Assembly (NCBI GenBank): GCA_021234155.1
Contig: JAJEKV010000031.1
Span: 5,222,748-5,286,747 of the forward strand
Length of the DNA: 64,000 bases
Direction of reading: 5' to 3'
Source of the DNA: Isoetes taiwanensis
Taxonomy: Eukaryota; Streptophyta; Lycopodiopsida; Isoetales; Isoetaceae
The position numbers were made by a program, and so were the translations under genes. The notes beneath the pieces were generated by a model that was given only the letters and a program-made list of their open reading frames with translations, was not told where the DNA came from and searched no databases. Below, piece by piece: positions 47,858 through 59,519 of this stretch (positions within the stretch are counted from its first letter, which is position 1; each line of letters opens with the position of its first letter).

Positions 47858-48475
47858 TGCACAAATTAAAAGGGCACATGCTAGGGCGTGACCAGGCAAT
47901 TCAAAGAAGCAAAATGCCCTTAGACACAAAAGGCACAGGAGAAGCCAAACGCTAAGCTAAATGCGGTGAAAAAAGAACAAATATAACAAGGGAAATAAAT
48001 GCAAGAGCCAAGATGCCACAACCTGGCAGATGAAGAAGCAAAGACACAAAAGTGCAAATTGTTAACAAAAAGCACAAGATGGGTAAAGGGAGGAAGAAAA
48101 CCAAGAAAATGAAGTGAAACCAAAAGGAAAAGTTACGAGAAAAATGCAACAAGCAAACGAAGGACAAGCATAAGCAAGACAGAAAATTTTTTTTTAAGCA
48201 AAAAGCACTTAGACAACTAGGCACAAATTAAATTGGCACAAGCTGGTCATAAGGGCAAATCAAAGAGGCTAATTGCCATAGGACAAGAATGGCACAGGGA
48301 TAAGCTAAACCGCAAAGATGTATAGGCTGGAAAAGAACACATAAAGCGGGGAAAAACATATCCAAAGACGCCACATCTTGGCAAAGAAACAAGCACAATA
48401 GGCAAATTGTTATCAATTAGCACAAGAAAGGTAAAGGGAGGAAGAAATTCAACAAATTAAAGTGAAACCAGAGAG
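47858..48475 (+). repeat. Degenerate tandem duplication, ~364-bp period, purine-rich
   Basis: Both copies begin GCACAAATTAAA and share CAAATTGTTA, AGCACAAGA, GGTAAAGGGAGGAAGAAA and GAAGTGAAACC/AAAGTGAAACC in the same order. About 30% divergence is visible by eye. Confidence 0.7.
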
Positions 48476-48479
48476 GAAA

Positions 48480-49260
48480 GAGTTAAAGACATCAAAGATC
48501 AATCGACAATAGAATTGCGGAAGCACCGAAAAGATTGAAATGCAATATCGAAGCATATACGTAAACAAATAGCTAAGCAAATGACAAAAAAACAGACCGC
48601 ATGAAATACCTTAGAAGAAAGCCCGAGAGAAAGAGAAGGCAACGTTGAAGAAGGTAGATTGCAAGAAACAAGCGGAAGACTATATGAAGTGCCGAAACTT
48701 GTGAAAGAAGTGGACGCCAACTCCAGAATTTCAAGAAGTCCGGATGACTAGGCAAGCGGGAAAGGGCAATAAAGGCACAGCACTACTAACCGAAAATAAC
48801 AAACAAAAAACCACTAAGGCAAATGATAAATTAGGTTACACGAACAAGACAAATTCATAAAAAGGAATCCTAACAACCGGAGGTCAAAAAATTGCCAAAT
48901 AACCAAAGAGTAAAAAAGGCCCTAGAAAGGGGACGACCCAGCACTGAAAAAATTGGAAGCCCCGAAGGGTGGGATACACAATAAAAAAACACCAAGGTAA
49001 TACCAGCAAAAACAGCAAACAAGTATCATATTTACCATTAGCCACTTAGCTTAGGAAGTCCTAAGAAAACTACTAGATTAGCAAAGAAGATATGTGGAAG
49101 CCCACAATGGTGGTACAAGACAAATAAATAAAACCACAAAGGAACTAAAGGAAAATAAATCCAAAGAGACTCCAGTACAAGATCCAGCCACTTAGCAGAG
49201 GAAAATAAAATTAGAAAGGTACTAAAGAAAAAAACAGTCAACCAGTCATCAGTATAGTTT
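48480..49260. other. Purine-rich sequence with recurring AGCCACTT, no gene
   Basis: The phrase TAGCCACTTAGC or TAGCCACTTTGC occurs near 49039, 49186 and 49261, about 75-150 bases apart. This suggests an older tandem structure that continues into the clear duplication at 49261. No coding similarity. Confidence 0.45.
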
Positions 49261-49526
49261 TTAGCCACTTTGCATAGGAATTAAAGGCTAAATTCAAGCC
49301 ATTTTGCCATTGCTGAAGCATTTGGCAAAGCAGGACTCTAGTAGAGAGAAAGAAAGAGAGAATAAGTGAAATTTTGTGTGTGTGTGTGTGTGCGGTCCAT
49401 CAAGATAGTTTTTTAGCCACTTTGCATAGGAATTAAAGGCTAAATTCAAGCCATTTTGCCATTGCTGAAGCATTTGGCAAAGCAGGACTCTAGTAGAGAG
49501 AAAGAAAGAGAGAATAAGTGAAATTT

Positions 49527-49550
<24 letters not shown>
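49261..49550 (+). repeat. Tandem duplication, 152-bp period, ending in (TG)n
   Basis: 49261-49392 and 49413-49550 are almost identical, from TTAGCCACTTTGCATAGG through AGAGAGAATAAGTGAAATTT to a (TG)n tract. The second TG tract is longer and is followed by (AG)n. Confidence 0.9.

Positions 49551-49573
<23 letters not shown>
49551..49573 (+). repeat. (AG)n tract, tail of the SINE
   Basis: About eleven AG units. On the minus strand they form a (CT)n tail following the SINE body. Confidence 0.8.
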
Positions 49574-49783
49574 TAGTATTTTAACGTCACGCCACTAGGC
49601 AGCATCCAACTGGACATGTGACCACACACCACACTACATTGCTTGGATGGGCCCTGCCCCCAACCACTTTACATTGCGTCTGTGGGTTTTGACACCCAAC
49701 AGTTCAGAGTGCGATTCTGGGCGGTCTCGAACTCGAGACCTATAGTTGCTAGACCTAGTGTGTTACCACTAGACTAAACGCCC
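49574..49783 (-). mobile_element. tRNA-derived SINE with (CT)n tail
   Basis: On the minus strand the element starts GGGCGTTTAGTCTAGTGGT, which contains a polymerase III A box (TAGTCTAGTGG). A B box within GAGTTCGAGACC follows about 45 bases later, closing with CGCCC that can pair with the first GGGCG (49719-49783). This 65-nt tRNA-like head is followed by a 145-nt body without coding potential and a (CT)n tail. Near the 3' end is GCC-TAGT-GGC (49600-49591) and then GTGACGTTAAAATA, resembling the end of LINE-3. SINEs are transcribed from their internal promoter and copied by LINE enzymes. A plain tRNA gene is unlikely because the anticodon arm is irregular. Confidence 0.72.

Positions 49784-49785
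<2 letters not shown>

Positions 49786-49831
<46 letters not shown>
49786..49831 (+). repeat. (AG)n tail of LINE-3
   Basis: About 22 AG units between the SINE head and the LINE-3 3' end, which reads GAAATGAAATGAAATG next to it on the plus strand. Confidence 0.9.
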
Positions 49832-49834
<3 letters not shown>

Positions 49835-50690
49835 GAAATGAAATGTTTATTAGTCACGTCTGTAGACCACCAGGTCTATGAGACGTTCAATGGCCACATT
49901 CAAAATTATAGAAAAATTCATCCAATGCATCCTCAGACATGAATGCAGTGGACTCTCCATCCTCTTCTTCACTCATGGTATTAATTTTATTTAAAACATT
50001 TAAAACATGTTCTCTCCTATCCAGAACCTCCCTTATAAATTTGCATGTATCATGCCCAATCAAAAAAATCTGCTAAAGTAGACACATTAATGCCATACTT
50101 ACTATATGTCTATAAGATGGGCATCCTATAAGCACATGATGTTCATCTTCAACCACCTACAAATCACACATTTTACAGTGTCTAATTTCATGAGGGATAT
50201 CATTCCATCGACCAATCTCCACCCCAAGCCGATGAGAGCTAAGCCGCATTCGACTAATTCCATATCTAAGCTTAAGCGATATCCCTTCTGACAGGTACTT
50301 ACCCTCTTGCATGCTAGGGTTAATATATTGCATATAAAATGCTTTTTTTACTTCTGGAACCCTCCACTGCTTACTAATAACATGCTCATATACCCATGTT
50401 CTAATGTCAGAATGATTCTCACTTAGATCTTGTATGTTTATCCCCCATTTTTCCATCCATGCTTCAATGTCAACATACCAGCCTTTATCTTTTGTTTCTT
50501 CTAGAGCTAACCGGAAGGCTATCATTAGCCATTTCAAACCGTACCTTATAAAGATACGTAAGCACTCTGCATAAAGCTTCCGCCTCTAAAGGCATCAATC
50601 CACATTCCACGAGCATCATGTCATACGGCGTTTGTGCTTTAACCCCCAAATGACATATTTAACAAATTTTGGACTTATTCAAATCTAATA
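49832..50690 (-). mobile_element. LINE-3: 5'-truncated LINE, C-terminal part only
   Basis: The minus-strand frame 50537-50157 encodes 126 residues with MEKWGINIQDL, WVYEHVISKQW and MRLSSHRLGVEIGRW, then HCKMCDL. After a stop, VVEDEHHVLIGC completes a C-x2-C...H-x4-C zinc knuckle. LINE-2 has the same succession in its C-terminus (LGKWGMVLEDM, WVYAHIREKSW, LRLSSHHLGVEVGRW, CKTC). Sequence upstream of about 50690 no longer matches, so the copy was truncated at its 5' end, normal for LINE integration. The 3' UTR stem-loop and simple-repeat tail are intact. It cannot move by itself. Confidence 0.82.
49857..49885 (-). other. 3'-UTR two-tier stem-loop of LINE-3
   Basis: Outer arms CGTCT (49857-49861) and AGACG (49881-49885) enclose inner arms AGACC (49864-49868) and GGTCT (49873-49877) with loop ACCA on the plus strand. 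It sits 26 bases from the (AG)n tail. Confidence 0.75.
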
Positions 50691-52103
50691 AATGTACTTC
50701 AAGGATCTTATATATTATAATGTTATTGCGTGTGTCTTGAACCACGCCCTAATTTTAACGGCCCAGATTCGACCAAACTGAAGGTGAAGATGAGGCCACA
50801 TCATAAGGTCTTTAGGGTTTGCGAGGGCGGCTATGGCACCCGCTTTACTCCGTTAGTTTCTAGAACAATCATTCATTTGTTATTCTATTGGTCGATGGCA
50901 AGAAAGGAGTGCATGACGAGCAGAAGAAATCTAGCATGGTTTGGTACTTTTTGTGGGAAGATTTTATCAGTTTCTATGTGTCCATGAAAAAATCGTTGCA
51001 TGATTGGGTGAGAGAAATCCAAAAGAATCAGATTTAGAACTACAATGCTGCAGCGGCAAGAAACAGAGGAGCATTAGTTTTCCTGGACAAAAAAAAACAA
51101 GGTATATTTACCTTCAACGAAATTCCAAAAATGGTGCTATGGCAGGGTGGTTTGGGATATTGAAGAGTTCTATTTCTTTCAAATCCAGCAGAGTTCCGTT
51201 TAGTTGAAAAAATTTGTGGTAGATACAAGAGCAACTTAAGTAGAAGTAGAAAAGATGGCCGCGGATAATCGTTGTTGGCGGAGCACTCGAATGGCAACCG
51301 TCAATTTATCCCCATATCGATTAATCGAGACCCGGACTTTAGCCACCGCTCACGGGCAAGATTTCTATCAGCCCAAAGATCCGGCAAAGATTAGCAAGGG
51401 CGGCCTGAGGAAGAGAACCTTGGCGGGATTTTCACTCCAAGCTTGAAGGACCCGTCGCTGGGATGTGCCGCATAATTTTGAACAGAGATGGAAGAAACAG
51501 GGCAAAGGGCTCGAATTTCCTCGGCCTCTTCATCAAATCAATCCCCCTCGTCTCCTCGAACAAGAACATGATCCGAAACTTGGCATGCTCAAATTTTTCG
51601 TTCTATTGATGGAGGTGTTTGCTGCATTTTTTTCCTTCGATGCATGCTCGTAACCAAGTCGTTTAGAGGAGCGCCATTGATAAAAGCATTCAGGATGCTT
51701 ACATTCATGCAATTCGGCGCGCCAAGCACTTCGTTACATTGAGAATCAGTATTTTCTTGGAAGTTCTTTCGCATGGGATTGTGATCAGGAAGCAGGAAGC
51801 AGAGGCTATTCATTTGAGGCCCTTTTTCCACGGTAGTCTTATTAGAGTTGCAGGGTGGTCATATGGAGGTTCTATACACGGACATAGGCACAATATTTTT
51901 TGATGCAGCTGCTTTCATGGCCAAAAGTATAATCATTACTCTCCATTGTTGGTACTAAAATTGCATCCAAATGAATGGTGGCATGAATGCTGCTGTGGAA
52001 ATTTGGGCAGATTAAAGATCCGTCCAAGAGGCGAGATGGTTATAATCTCTGCTCAGGATCAAGAAAACATATGAAAGCTTGGAAAAATAGGCACATTGGC
52101 AAC
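50691..52103. other. Unassigned sequence, possibly 5' parts of a broken gene
   Basis: Plus-strand frames at 51255-51446 (64 residues, starting with ATG) and 51465-51653 (62 residues) are less AT-rich than their surroundings and lie upstream of the duplicated exon pair at 52104. They could be exons of the same unknown gene, but I see neither clear splice sites nor a known domain. Nothing is recognisable in 50691-51250. Confidence 0.3.
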
Positions 52104-53259
52104 GATTTACTGTCCAACAAGCCAAAAAATAAGCTAGAATGGATTCTGTAGGGGGCACAAGTCTGACATGGAGTGAAAGAATAGTTTTGAGTATTGAAGA
52201 AGCTTATCTTCTTGAAGAAGATGCCCAACTTATCATCAACCTTTTTGCAGAGGTACCATCTGAACCCCCTGTTTCTTTCATGATTTAAGCCCAGAGAAAA
52301 AATCCCTTATTTGTGATCATCATTGAAATGGTAATTTTTTTTTTTTTTGAAGAATATAGGAATATATTAAACCACTAGAATGTGATCAAGTACAATGATA
52401 AGTGTGGTGCTAAGAAATGAAGTGCCCATCATGATTCACAATCTGTAGGAATGTCGACCAAATTTCCCGCTTAACTGTGCCAGACAAGCTTGAGACTTGG
52501 TAAGCCTGCCACAACTTATGCCTCAAGATCGGAACCAACCGAAAAGGGCTAAGCACTGCATTCTGGAAGACCTTCGCTCTCCGTCTTTTCCAAATCAACC
52601 ACAGAAGCCAAGCTCTGCATAAATGGAATGCCTGCTGCTTGGCCACTGACCAACTACTAGGAAAGACTCCCATGAGAAGCTTCTGACTGCACAGTGAAGA
52701 CCCAAAGAGGGCTCTCACCCAGGACCAAGCTGCCCCTACCTCTGTGCATAGGACAAAGCAGTGCTCAATGGTCTCTCGGCGCCTCCCACATAGAGGGCAT
52801 GTTTCCGCTACCTGAGGCTTGAACCTGTGTACTCGGACATTCACCCGGAGGCTACGGTGCAAGATCTGCCATAAAAGGGTACGGATTTTAGGAGGAGGCA
52901 ATGTATTCCACGCCCACTTCCACATGGCGGGCCACTTACTCCCCGGAAGCTTAAGTGACCACTTATCCGAAGGCGGCAATGTGTCCTGAAGCGCTAGAAG
53001 CCCATAAGCCGATGCTACAAACTGAGATGCATCAAGTCCACTATGCGACTTCCAAACGCGATTGACTTGAGAAGACAACTGCAATGGAATGGTAATTGGT
53101 TTAATCGGCTATCGCTTTAGAAGCCATAAATGGCTTCATGGAGTACATAGACATTTCTAGAGAATCTATGGATGGCCAGCAGAAAATAACAAGGCACGTT
53201 TAAATTTCGTCTTATTTCAGGCTGAAGAGGAAATTCAAGAGAGAATGCTTGAAAGATAG
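52104..53259 (+). pseudogene. Unknown gene 3' end, P1 copy, with stop and LINE insertion in its intron
   Basis: The first exon piece ends at 52252 before GTACCA. The second, AEEEIQERMLER and a stop, is 53221-53259 after TTTCAG. The intron is split by LINE-5. Compared with P2, P1 has AAATAAG where P2 has AAATATG, which creates a stop (QAKK then TAA). I do not recognise the protein; see the P2 entry. Confidence 0.55.
52337..53087 (-). mobile_element. LINE-5: 5'-truncated L1-type LINE with poly(A) tail
   Basis: The minus strand encodes 224 residues without a stop (53084-52410). They include WKWAWNTLPPPKIRTLLWQI and a zinc-binding motif CPLCGRRRETIEHCFVLC (C-x2-C-x7-H-x4-C). This is the zf-RVT domain at the C-terminus of plant L1 elements. 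The 3' end is a run of about 14 A on the minus strand, unlike the CT or TTCC tails of the other LINEs, so it is a different family. Flanks share AATGGTAATT (52327-52336 and 53088-53097). The P2 copy has the uninterrupted site AAATGGTAATTGGTTTAATC near 53917. The open frame suggests a recent insertion. Confidence 0.9.
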
Positions 53260-53671
53260 CCAACTGCTGCCTCATGATAATCTAATGTGTATGACATCAT
53301 TGTAAATATCTCATGTAGGAAAACATTGAATGATAACCAACTGCTGCCACAGCAAGAGGATGTATAGAAGTGGTTGCTGGTGCTAAATAGTGTATGGAAG
53401 ATAGATAATAGTTTGAATTGAAGGACTACTCATCTTGCTTTGAAACGTTATTGTTCCAATGTGTAATACATAATTAGCTAACAAAATGGAATTGTCCTTG
53501 ATCTTTGTACTTTTATAGGGCGTTGTATGAAATACCATAATACTATTCATTAACAGATTGAGGTAAACCAATAACCTTGGAGGTTCCATTATTCTTGGAT
53601 GTAAACTGTTCTTTTGTTTGTAAGAGTTTTCCTTTTCGTGTTGTGATAAGTTTGCATTTATATTTAAATAG

Positions 53672-54089
53672 GTATGAAGAGAAACCATTTGAGAGATTTA
53701 CTGTCCAACAAGCCAGAAAATATGCTAGAATGGATTCCGTAGGGGGCACAAGTCTGACATGGAGTGAAAGAATAGTTTTGAGTATTGAAGAAGCTTATCT
53801 TCTTGAAGAAGATGCCCGGCTTATCATCAACCTTTTTGCAGAGGTACCATCTGAACCCCCTGTTTCTTTCATGATTTAAGCCTAGAGAAAAAATCCCTTA
53901 TTTGTGATCGTCATTGAAATGGTAATTGGTTTAATCGGCTATCACTTTAGAAGCCAGAAATGGCTTGATGGAGTACATAGACATTTCTAGAGAATCTATG
54001 GATGCCCAGCAAAAAATAACAAGGCACATTTAAATTTCTTCTTATTTCAGGCTGAAGAGAAAATTCAAGAGAGAATGCTTGAAAGATAG
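53672..54089 (+). pseudogene. Unknown gene 3' end, P2 copy (two exons)
   Basis: Exon 53672-53843 follows TTTAAATAG and reads YEEKPFERFTVQQARKYARM, DSVGGTSLTWSERIVLSIEE, then AYLLEEDARLIINLFAE before a GTACC donor. Exon 54051-54089 follows CTTATTTCAG and reads AEEKIQERMLER then TAG. Both splice sites keep the frame. The SIEEAYLLE stretch is faintly like the EEAFFL segment of tRNA-splicing endonuclease subunits, but this is too weak to name it. The pair has been tandemly duplicated with its intron and downstream sequence. Confidence 0.5.
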
Positions 54090-54521
54090 CCAACTGCTTC
54101 CTCATGATAATCTAATGTGTATGACATCATTGTAAATATCTCATGTAGGAAAACATTGAACGATAACCAATTGTTGCCACAACAAGAGGATGTATAGAAG
54201 TGGCTGTTGGTGCTAAATAGTGTGTGGAAGATTGATAATAGTTTGAATTGAAGGACTCATCTTGCTTTGAAACGTTTTTGTTCCAATGTGTAATGCATAA
54301 TTAGCTAACAAAATGGAATTGTCCTTGATCTTTGTATTTTTATAGGGCGTTGTATGAAATACCATAATACTATTCATTAACAGTTGGAGGTAAACCAATA
54401 ACCTTGGAGGTTCCATTATTCTTGGATGTAAACTGTTCTTTTATTTGTAAGAGTTTTCCTTTTCGTGTTGTGATAAGTTTGCATTTATATTTAAATAGGT
54501 ATGAAGAGAAACCATTTGAGA
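53695..54521 (+). repeat. Tandem duplication copy P2 (827-bp unit)
   Basis: Head-to-tail copy of P1 without LINE-5. Differences from P1 are scattered single bases and a few short indels. Confidence 0.88.
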
Positions 54522-54603
54522 GATTTATATGATGGCCAAATAATTATGAAGCATGCAATGTGGAGTTCTTCTTAACTCATTTTTGCAAACAGTTGCAAAC
54601 ACA

Positions 54604-54985
54604 TCCTTATTATACATAGTAACGATGATTACTTAAACACGTATGAACAATCCATCTTATCCCCACTATACATAGTAACGATGATTACTCAAACACGTAT
54701 GAACAATCCATCCTGAGAGGTTTACATACACCAGTTGGTATTAGCATTTGCACAAAATCTAAGCATGTATAACCCGCACATTAATACCCCACTCTTTTGT
54801 GAACAATCACATGGAATGCCCATGGAAGGTGAACAATCACACGTAATAACACCACAAAATCTAAGCTAAGCTGGTGTAACCCACACATTAATACTCCACT
54901 CTTTTGTGAACAATCACATGGAACGTCCATAGAAGGTGAACAATCACATGTAATGCCCATCAAAGGTGGGCAATTTACTAGTGCC
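54604..54985 (+). repeat. Two short tandem duplications
   Basis: ACATAGTAACGATGATTACT plus AAACACGTATGAACAATCCA is repeated with a ~62-bp period (54616-54715). ACTCTTTTGTGAACAATCAC with GGTGAACAATCACA is repeated at 54790-54845 and 54898-54950. Confidence 0.75.
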
Positions 54986-54989
54986 ATAA

Positions 54990-55690
54990 TAATGTTATAT
55001 GTATTTTTAGATTTCATTGATTTTAATAATTTATTCTTTTTATCTTTAGATAAAAAAATATGATACTTACTAAAGTTTAAAGTTGCTTTCTAAACTAATT
55101 CTTGGTTCCATCTATTTAGAATTAAATTTTCATCTAAGATAACCCTGTATAATTAAAATGCTATTGTTTTTTAAATATTTAAAGAAAGTTTCTATTGAAA
55201 TTAATTAAATGATTATGTTTATGTTTGATTAAAATATATTTTATTTCATCAATAATAAATTATTCAATAGTTATTATTATACTAATAACTTTATATCATT
55301 TAATTAATTTCAACCTAAAACCTTCTTTAAAGTATTTTTAAAAGTGTAGAAGTTTGTAAATTGTGAAATTCTAATAATAATTTTAAGTCAATCGCTTATC
55401 AAATCATCAGATTTCATTTAATTATCATGATTGCTAAATCTTGAGTCTGTTAAATCAATAAAAATTGAAATTTTTATATTCTTGAAATGTCTAATTCTAA
55501 ATAGATTCAAATTAAAATTAGTTTAGAAAAATCAAGTTTATTCTTTGATAACCATTATAGCTTTAATTTAAAGATAAACTTATAAAAATTATAACAATCA
55601 AGAAGATCACACAATACATATATTCTTATAATGGCGTTCTTGAAGTGTTATCTATTAAATCTGAATAAGTCTAAATTTTGTTGAATATGT
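54990..55690. other. AT-rich sequence, no recognisable gene
   Basis: Strongly AT-rich, no frame of note. The stretch 55650-55690 resembles, in opposite orientation, the 5' edge of LINE-3 (50660-50705). Confidence 0.5.
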
Positions 55691-57446
<1,756 letters not shown>

Positions 57447-57472
57447 AATGAAATGAAATGTTTTATAGATCA

Positions 57473-57502
57473 CGTCTATGAGACCATCAGGTCTAGAAGA
57501 CG
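57473..57502 (-). other. 3'-UTR two-tier stem-loop of LINE-2
   Basis: Outer arms CGTCT (57473-57477) and AGACG (57498-57502) enclose inner arms AGACC (57481-57485) and GGTCT (57490-57494), loop ATCA on the plus strand. It sits about 29 bases from the (AG)n tail. Confidence 0.78.
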
Positions 57503-57528
57503 ATATACAAATCAGTTTTTGCATATAA

Positions 57529-58265
57529 TTAAAACTCTAATGTACCCTCAAGCAGGGCATCATTAGTCTCACTACTCTCTTTCTCATATAATTCTAGTAG
57601 GTGTTTATAGTTTCTTATTGACACGTCCCTCACTTTCATCACCTCTATCAAGTAGTCACTAATAGTTGCAACTGGCAGTGCAAAGAACTCATATAAAGAG
57701 ATCCCGGTAGTAATACCCATCCTTCTCCTTAGGTTTTCATATGCAGGACAGTGAAGAATGAGGTGTGCCTCATCTTCCAGTACATCAGCTCCGCATGTTT
57801 TACAGGTACGTAAGTTTCGGGGGAGGTTCCCCCATCTACCAACCTCCACCCCCAAATGATGTGAACTCAATCTTAATCTGCACAATAAATGTCTTTTAAA
57901 GTAAGACAACTTACCCGAGAGATGCGGTGCTTCACCAAGTCTTTGGATTAATTTCTCTTTTGTAAAATGCCATTTTAAATTACTGCGTTATGCCAGGATT
58001 TTTCTCTGATATGTGCATAGACCCATTCCCTTAGCTCATCCTCCTCTGGTGGCATATCTTCTAGTACCATTCCCCACTTACCCAACCATTTACTCACTTC
58101 ATTATACCATCCCTTAAGGCTACTCTGTATCATTGCAAGCCTTGGTAGCCTGCCAGCATCCATGTCATGGACTTTTTGCACATATTTGAGCATCAAAAAT
58201 AGTGCTTCAGCTTCTAACATCTCCATCCTGCTTCGGCCCGACATCATATGATCTGGGGTTTGCAT
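57529..58265 (-). pseudogene. LINE-2 C-terminal region with CCHC knuckle
   Basis: Two frames, 58265-57975 and 57909-57529, are homologous to LINE-3. The first has WLGKWGMVLEDMPPEEDELR and WVYAHIREKSW. The second has RLSSHHLGVEVGRWGNLPRN followed by CKTCGADVLEDEAHLILHC, a C-x2-C-x9-H-x4-C zinc motif, and a tail of about 65 residues ending LLEGTLEF. In LINEs this region helps bind the RNA template. A frame break separates the halves around 57940. Confidence 0.8.
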
Positions 58266-58289
58266 TTTAACCCCTAATTACGGAAGGAA

Positions 58290-59507
58290 TTTCTTTTGAA
58301 TCTTCTCAACTCTTTTCCACATTTCTTGGGAGAGCAGGCCCCCGGACCTCACATCCATATAACACAACCCGTCGACCGGGGTTAGATATAACATTTTCTT
58401 AGGTTTCAGGTCTACAATCCTCGCTTTTACGCATTTTGGCGCATTGCGTGCAGTGCCTTAATCCCAAAGATCGACGTTGCCCCCTTTGCCTTGTTCCACC
58501 CATAATTGTGGTCCACTATAAGACCTAAATATTTATATGTGTCTGCTATTTCCACCTCTTCTCCCTTATATTGGAAGTGGAAATTATGAACTCGTTTTCA
58601 AAATGAGAATTTTAGTCTTGTTCAAATTTACACGCATTTTAGTGGCGTCCACGAGAAATTGGCTAATGCCTCCAAGTGCCTCACGCATATCATGATGACT
58701 CGAGCAAACATAACAATATCATGCATATAGAAGTAGAATAAGCAAGTATCATGGTGTAGCCCCCCCACCGCTACGCCTCTGCATCCACATCTCTAATTGG
58801 TCTATATATATCCCAAATAATGTAGGGGATAAAGGACATCCTTGCTTCACCCCAATGTTACTAATTATCTCTGCTTTGCATGATTTGTTCAGCGGGAAAG
58901 ATAGACTTACTAATACTTTTTCGTATAGTACTGATACTGCATTTCTGAGCTCCTGTGGCACCCCTATGTGATCCATATATTCCCAAATGTTCCCTCTTCT
59001 TAGCATATCAAAAGCTTTAGTGAGGTCCACAAAGCAAGCAAAGAGCAGTTTTTTAGTTTTCTTCACAGCATCTGTCACTGCTCTCATGGTGATTAGGTGG
59101 TCTAGTGTAGACCTGTTAGGTCTAAAACCTGCTTGTCCCGATGCTCTAACATTGTGCATCTCTGCCCAATCACTTAACTTTATCTCTATAAGCTTGGCAA
59201 ATAATTTTGAAAACAAACTGCTTACCATGATCATTCTATAGTTGCTTGGGTCGTTGACATCTCCTGCTTTATGGATTGGTACCACTCTATTGACTTGCCA
59301 TGTGTGTGGGAAGCCTTCAACCAATGCTCTATTCATCATTTTCGTGATGATACTGGTTACAGCTGGACCAGCCCATTTTATCATCTCGGCCATCAAACCA
59401 AGTGTGTCGGCTGCCTTGCCACACGAAAGTGATTTCAGCCCTTCAAGTGTATCGCATCGAAAGCGAGGGTTATCACCTTGTCTATCCATTTCTTCATGTA
59501 ATCCCAT
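58290..59507 (-). pseudogene. LINE-2 reverse transcriptase with broken YADD
   Basis: A 252-residue frame (59507-58749) holds SCGKAADTLGLMAEMIKWAG, VVPIHKAGDVNDPSNYRM, GQAGFRPNRSTLDHLITMRA, FVDLTKAFDML (motif A, catalytic D) and GVKQGCPLSPTLFGIYIDQL. Just beyond, at about 58727-58718, the expected YADD reads TATGCATGATATT. This gives YA then a stop in one frame, or YA and a single D after a one-base slip, so motif C is lost. Similarity resumes as IVMFAR and MRVNLNKTKILIL in other frames. The enzyme is dead at a catalytic site as well as by frameshift. Confidence 0.9.
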
Positions 59508-59519
59508 ACGTGATATAAT

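Larger units (their letters stand above)
52104..53694 (+). repeat. Tandem duplication copy P1 (827-bp unit plus LINE-5)
   Basis: P1 runs from GATTTACTGTCCAACAAG to AACCATTTGAGA and matches P2 (53695-54521) apart from the LINE-5 insertion. A further partial start, TATGAAGAGAAACC to GATTTA, occurs at 54500-54527, showing the end of the tandem unit. The period is 827 in P2 and 1591 in P1. Confidence 0.88.

Noticed and set aside
47565-49268. Hydrophobic minus-strand frames that look like membrane proteins
   Set aside because: They arise from the purine-rich plus strand (T/C-rich minus strand) and lie in degenerate tandem repeats.
49719-49783. Functional tRNA gene
   Set aside because: A and B boxes and terminal pairing are present, but the anticodon arm is irregular and the sequence continues into a SINE body with a simple-repeat tail.
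53672-53843. tRNA-splicing endonuclease subunit
   Set aside because: Only a short SIEEAYLLE-like similarity; no catalytic Tyr-His-Lys region is present in the visible exons.
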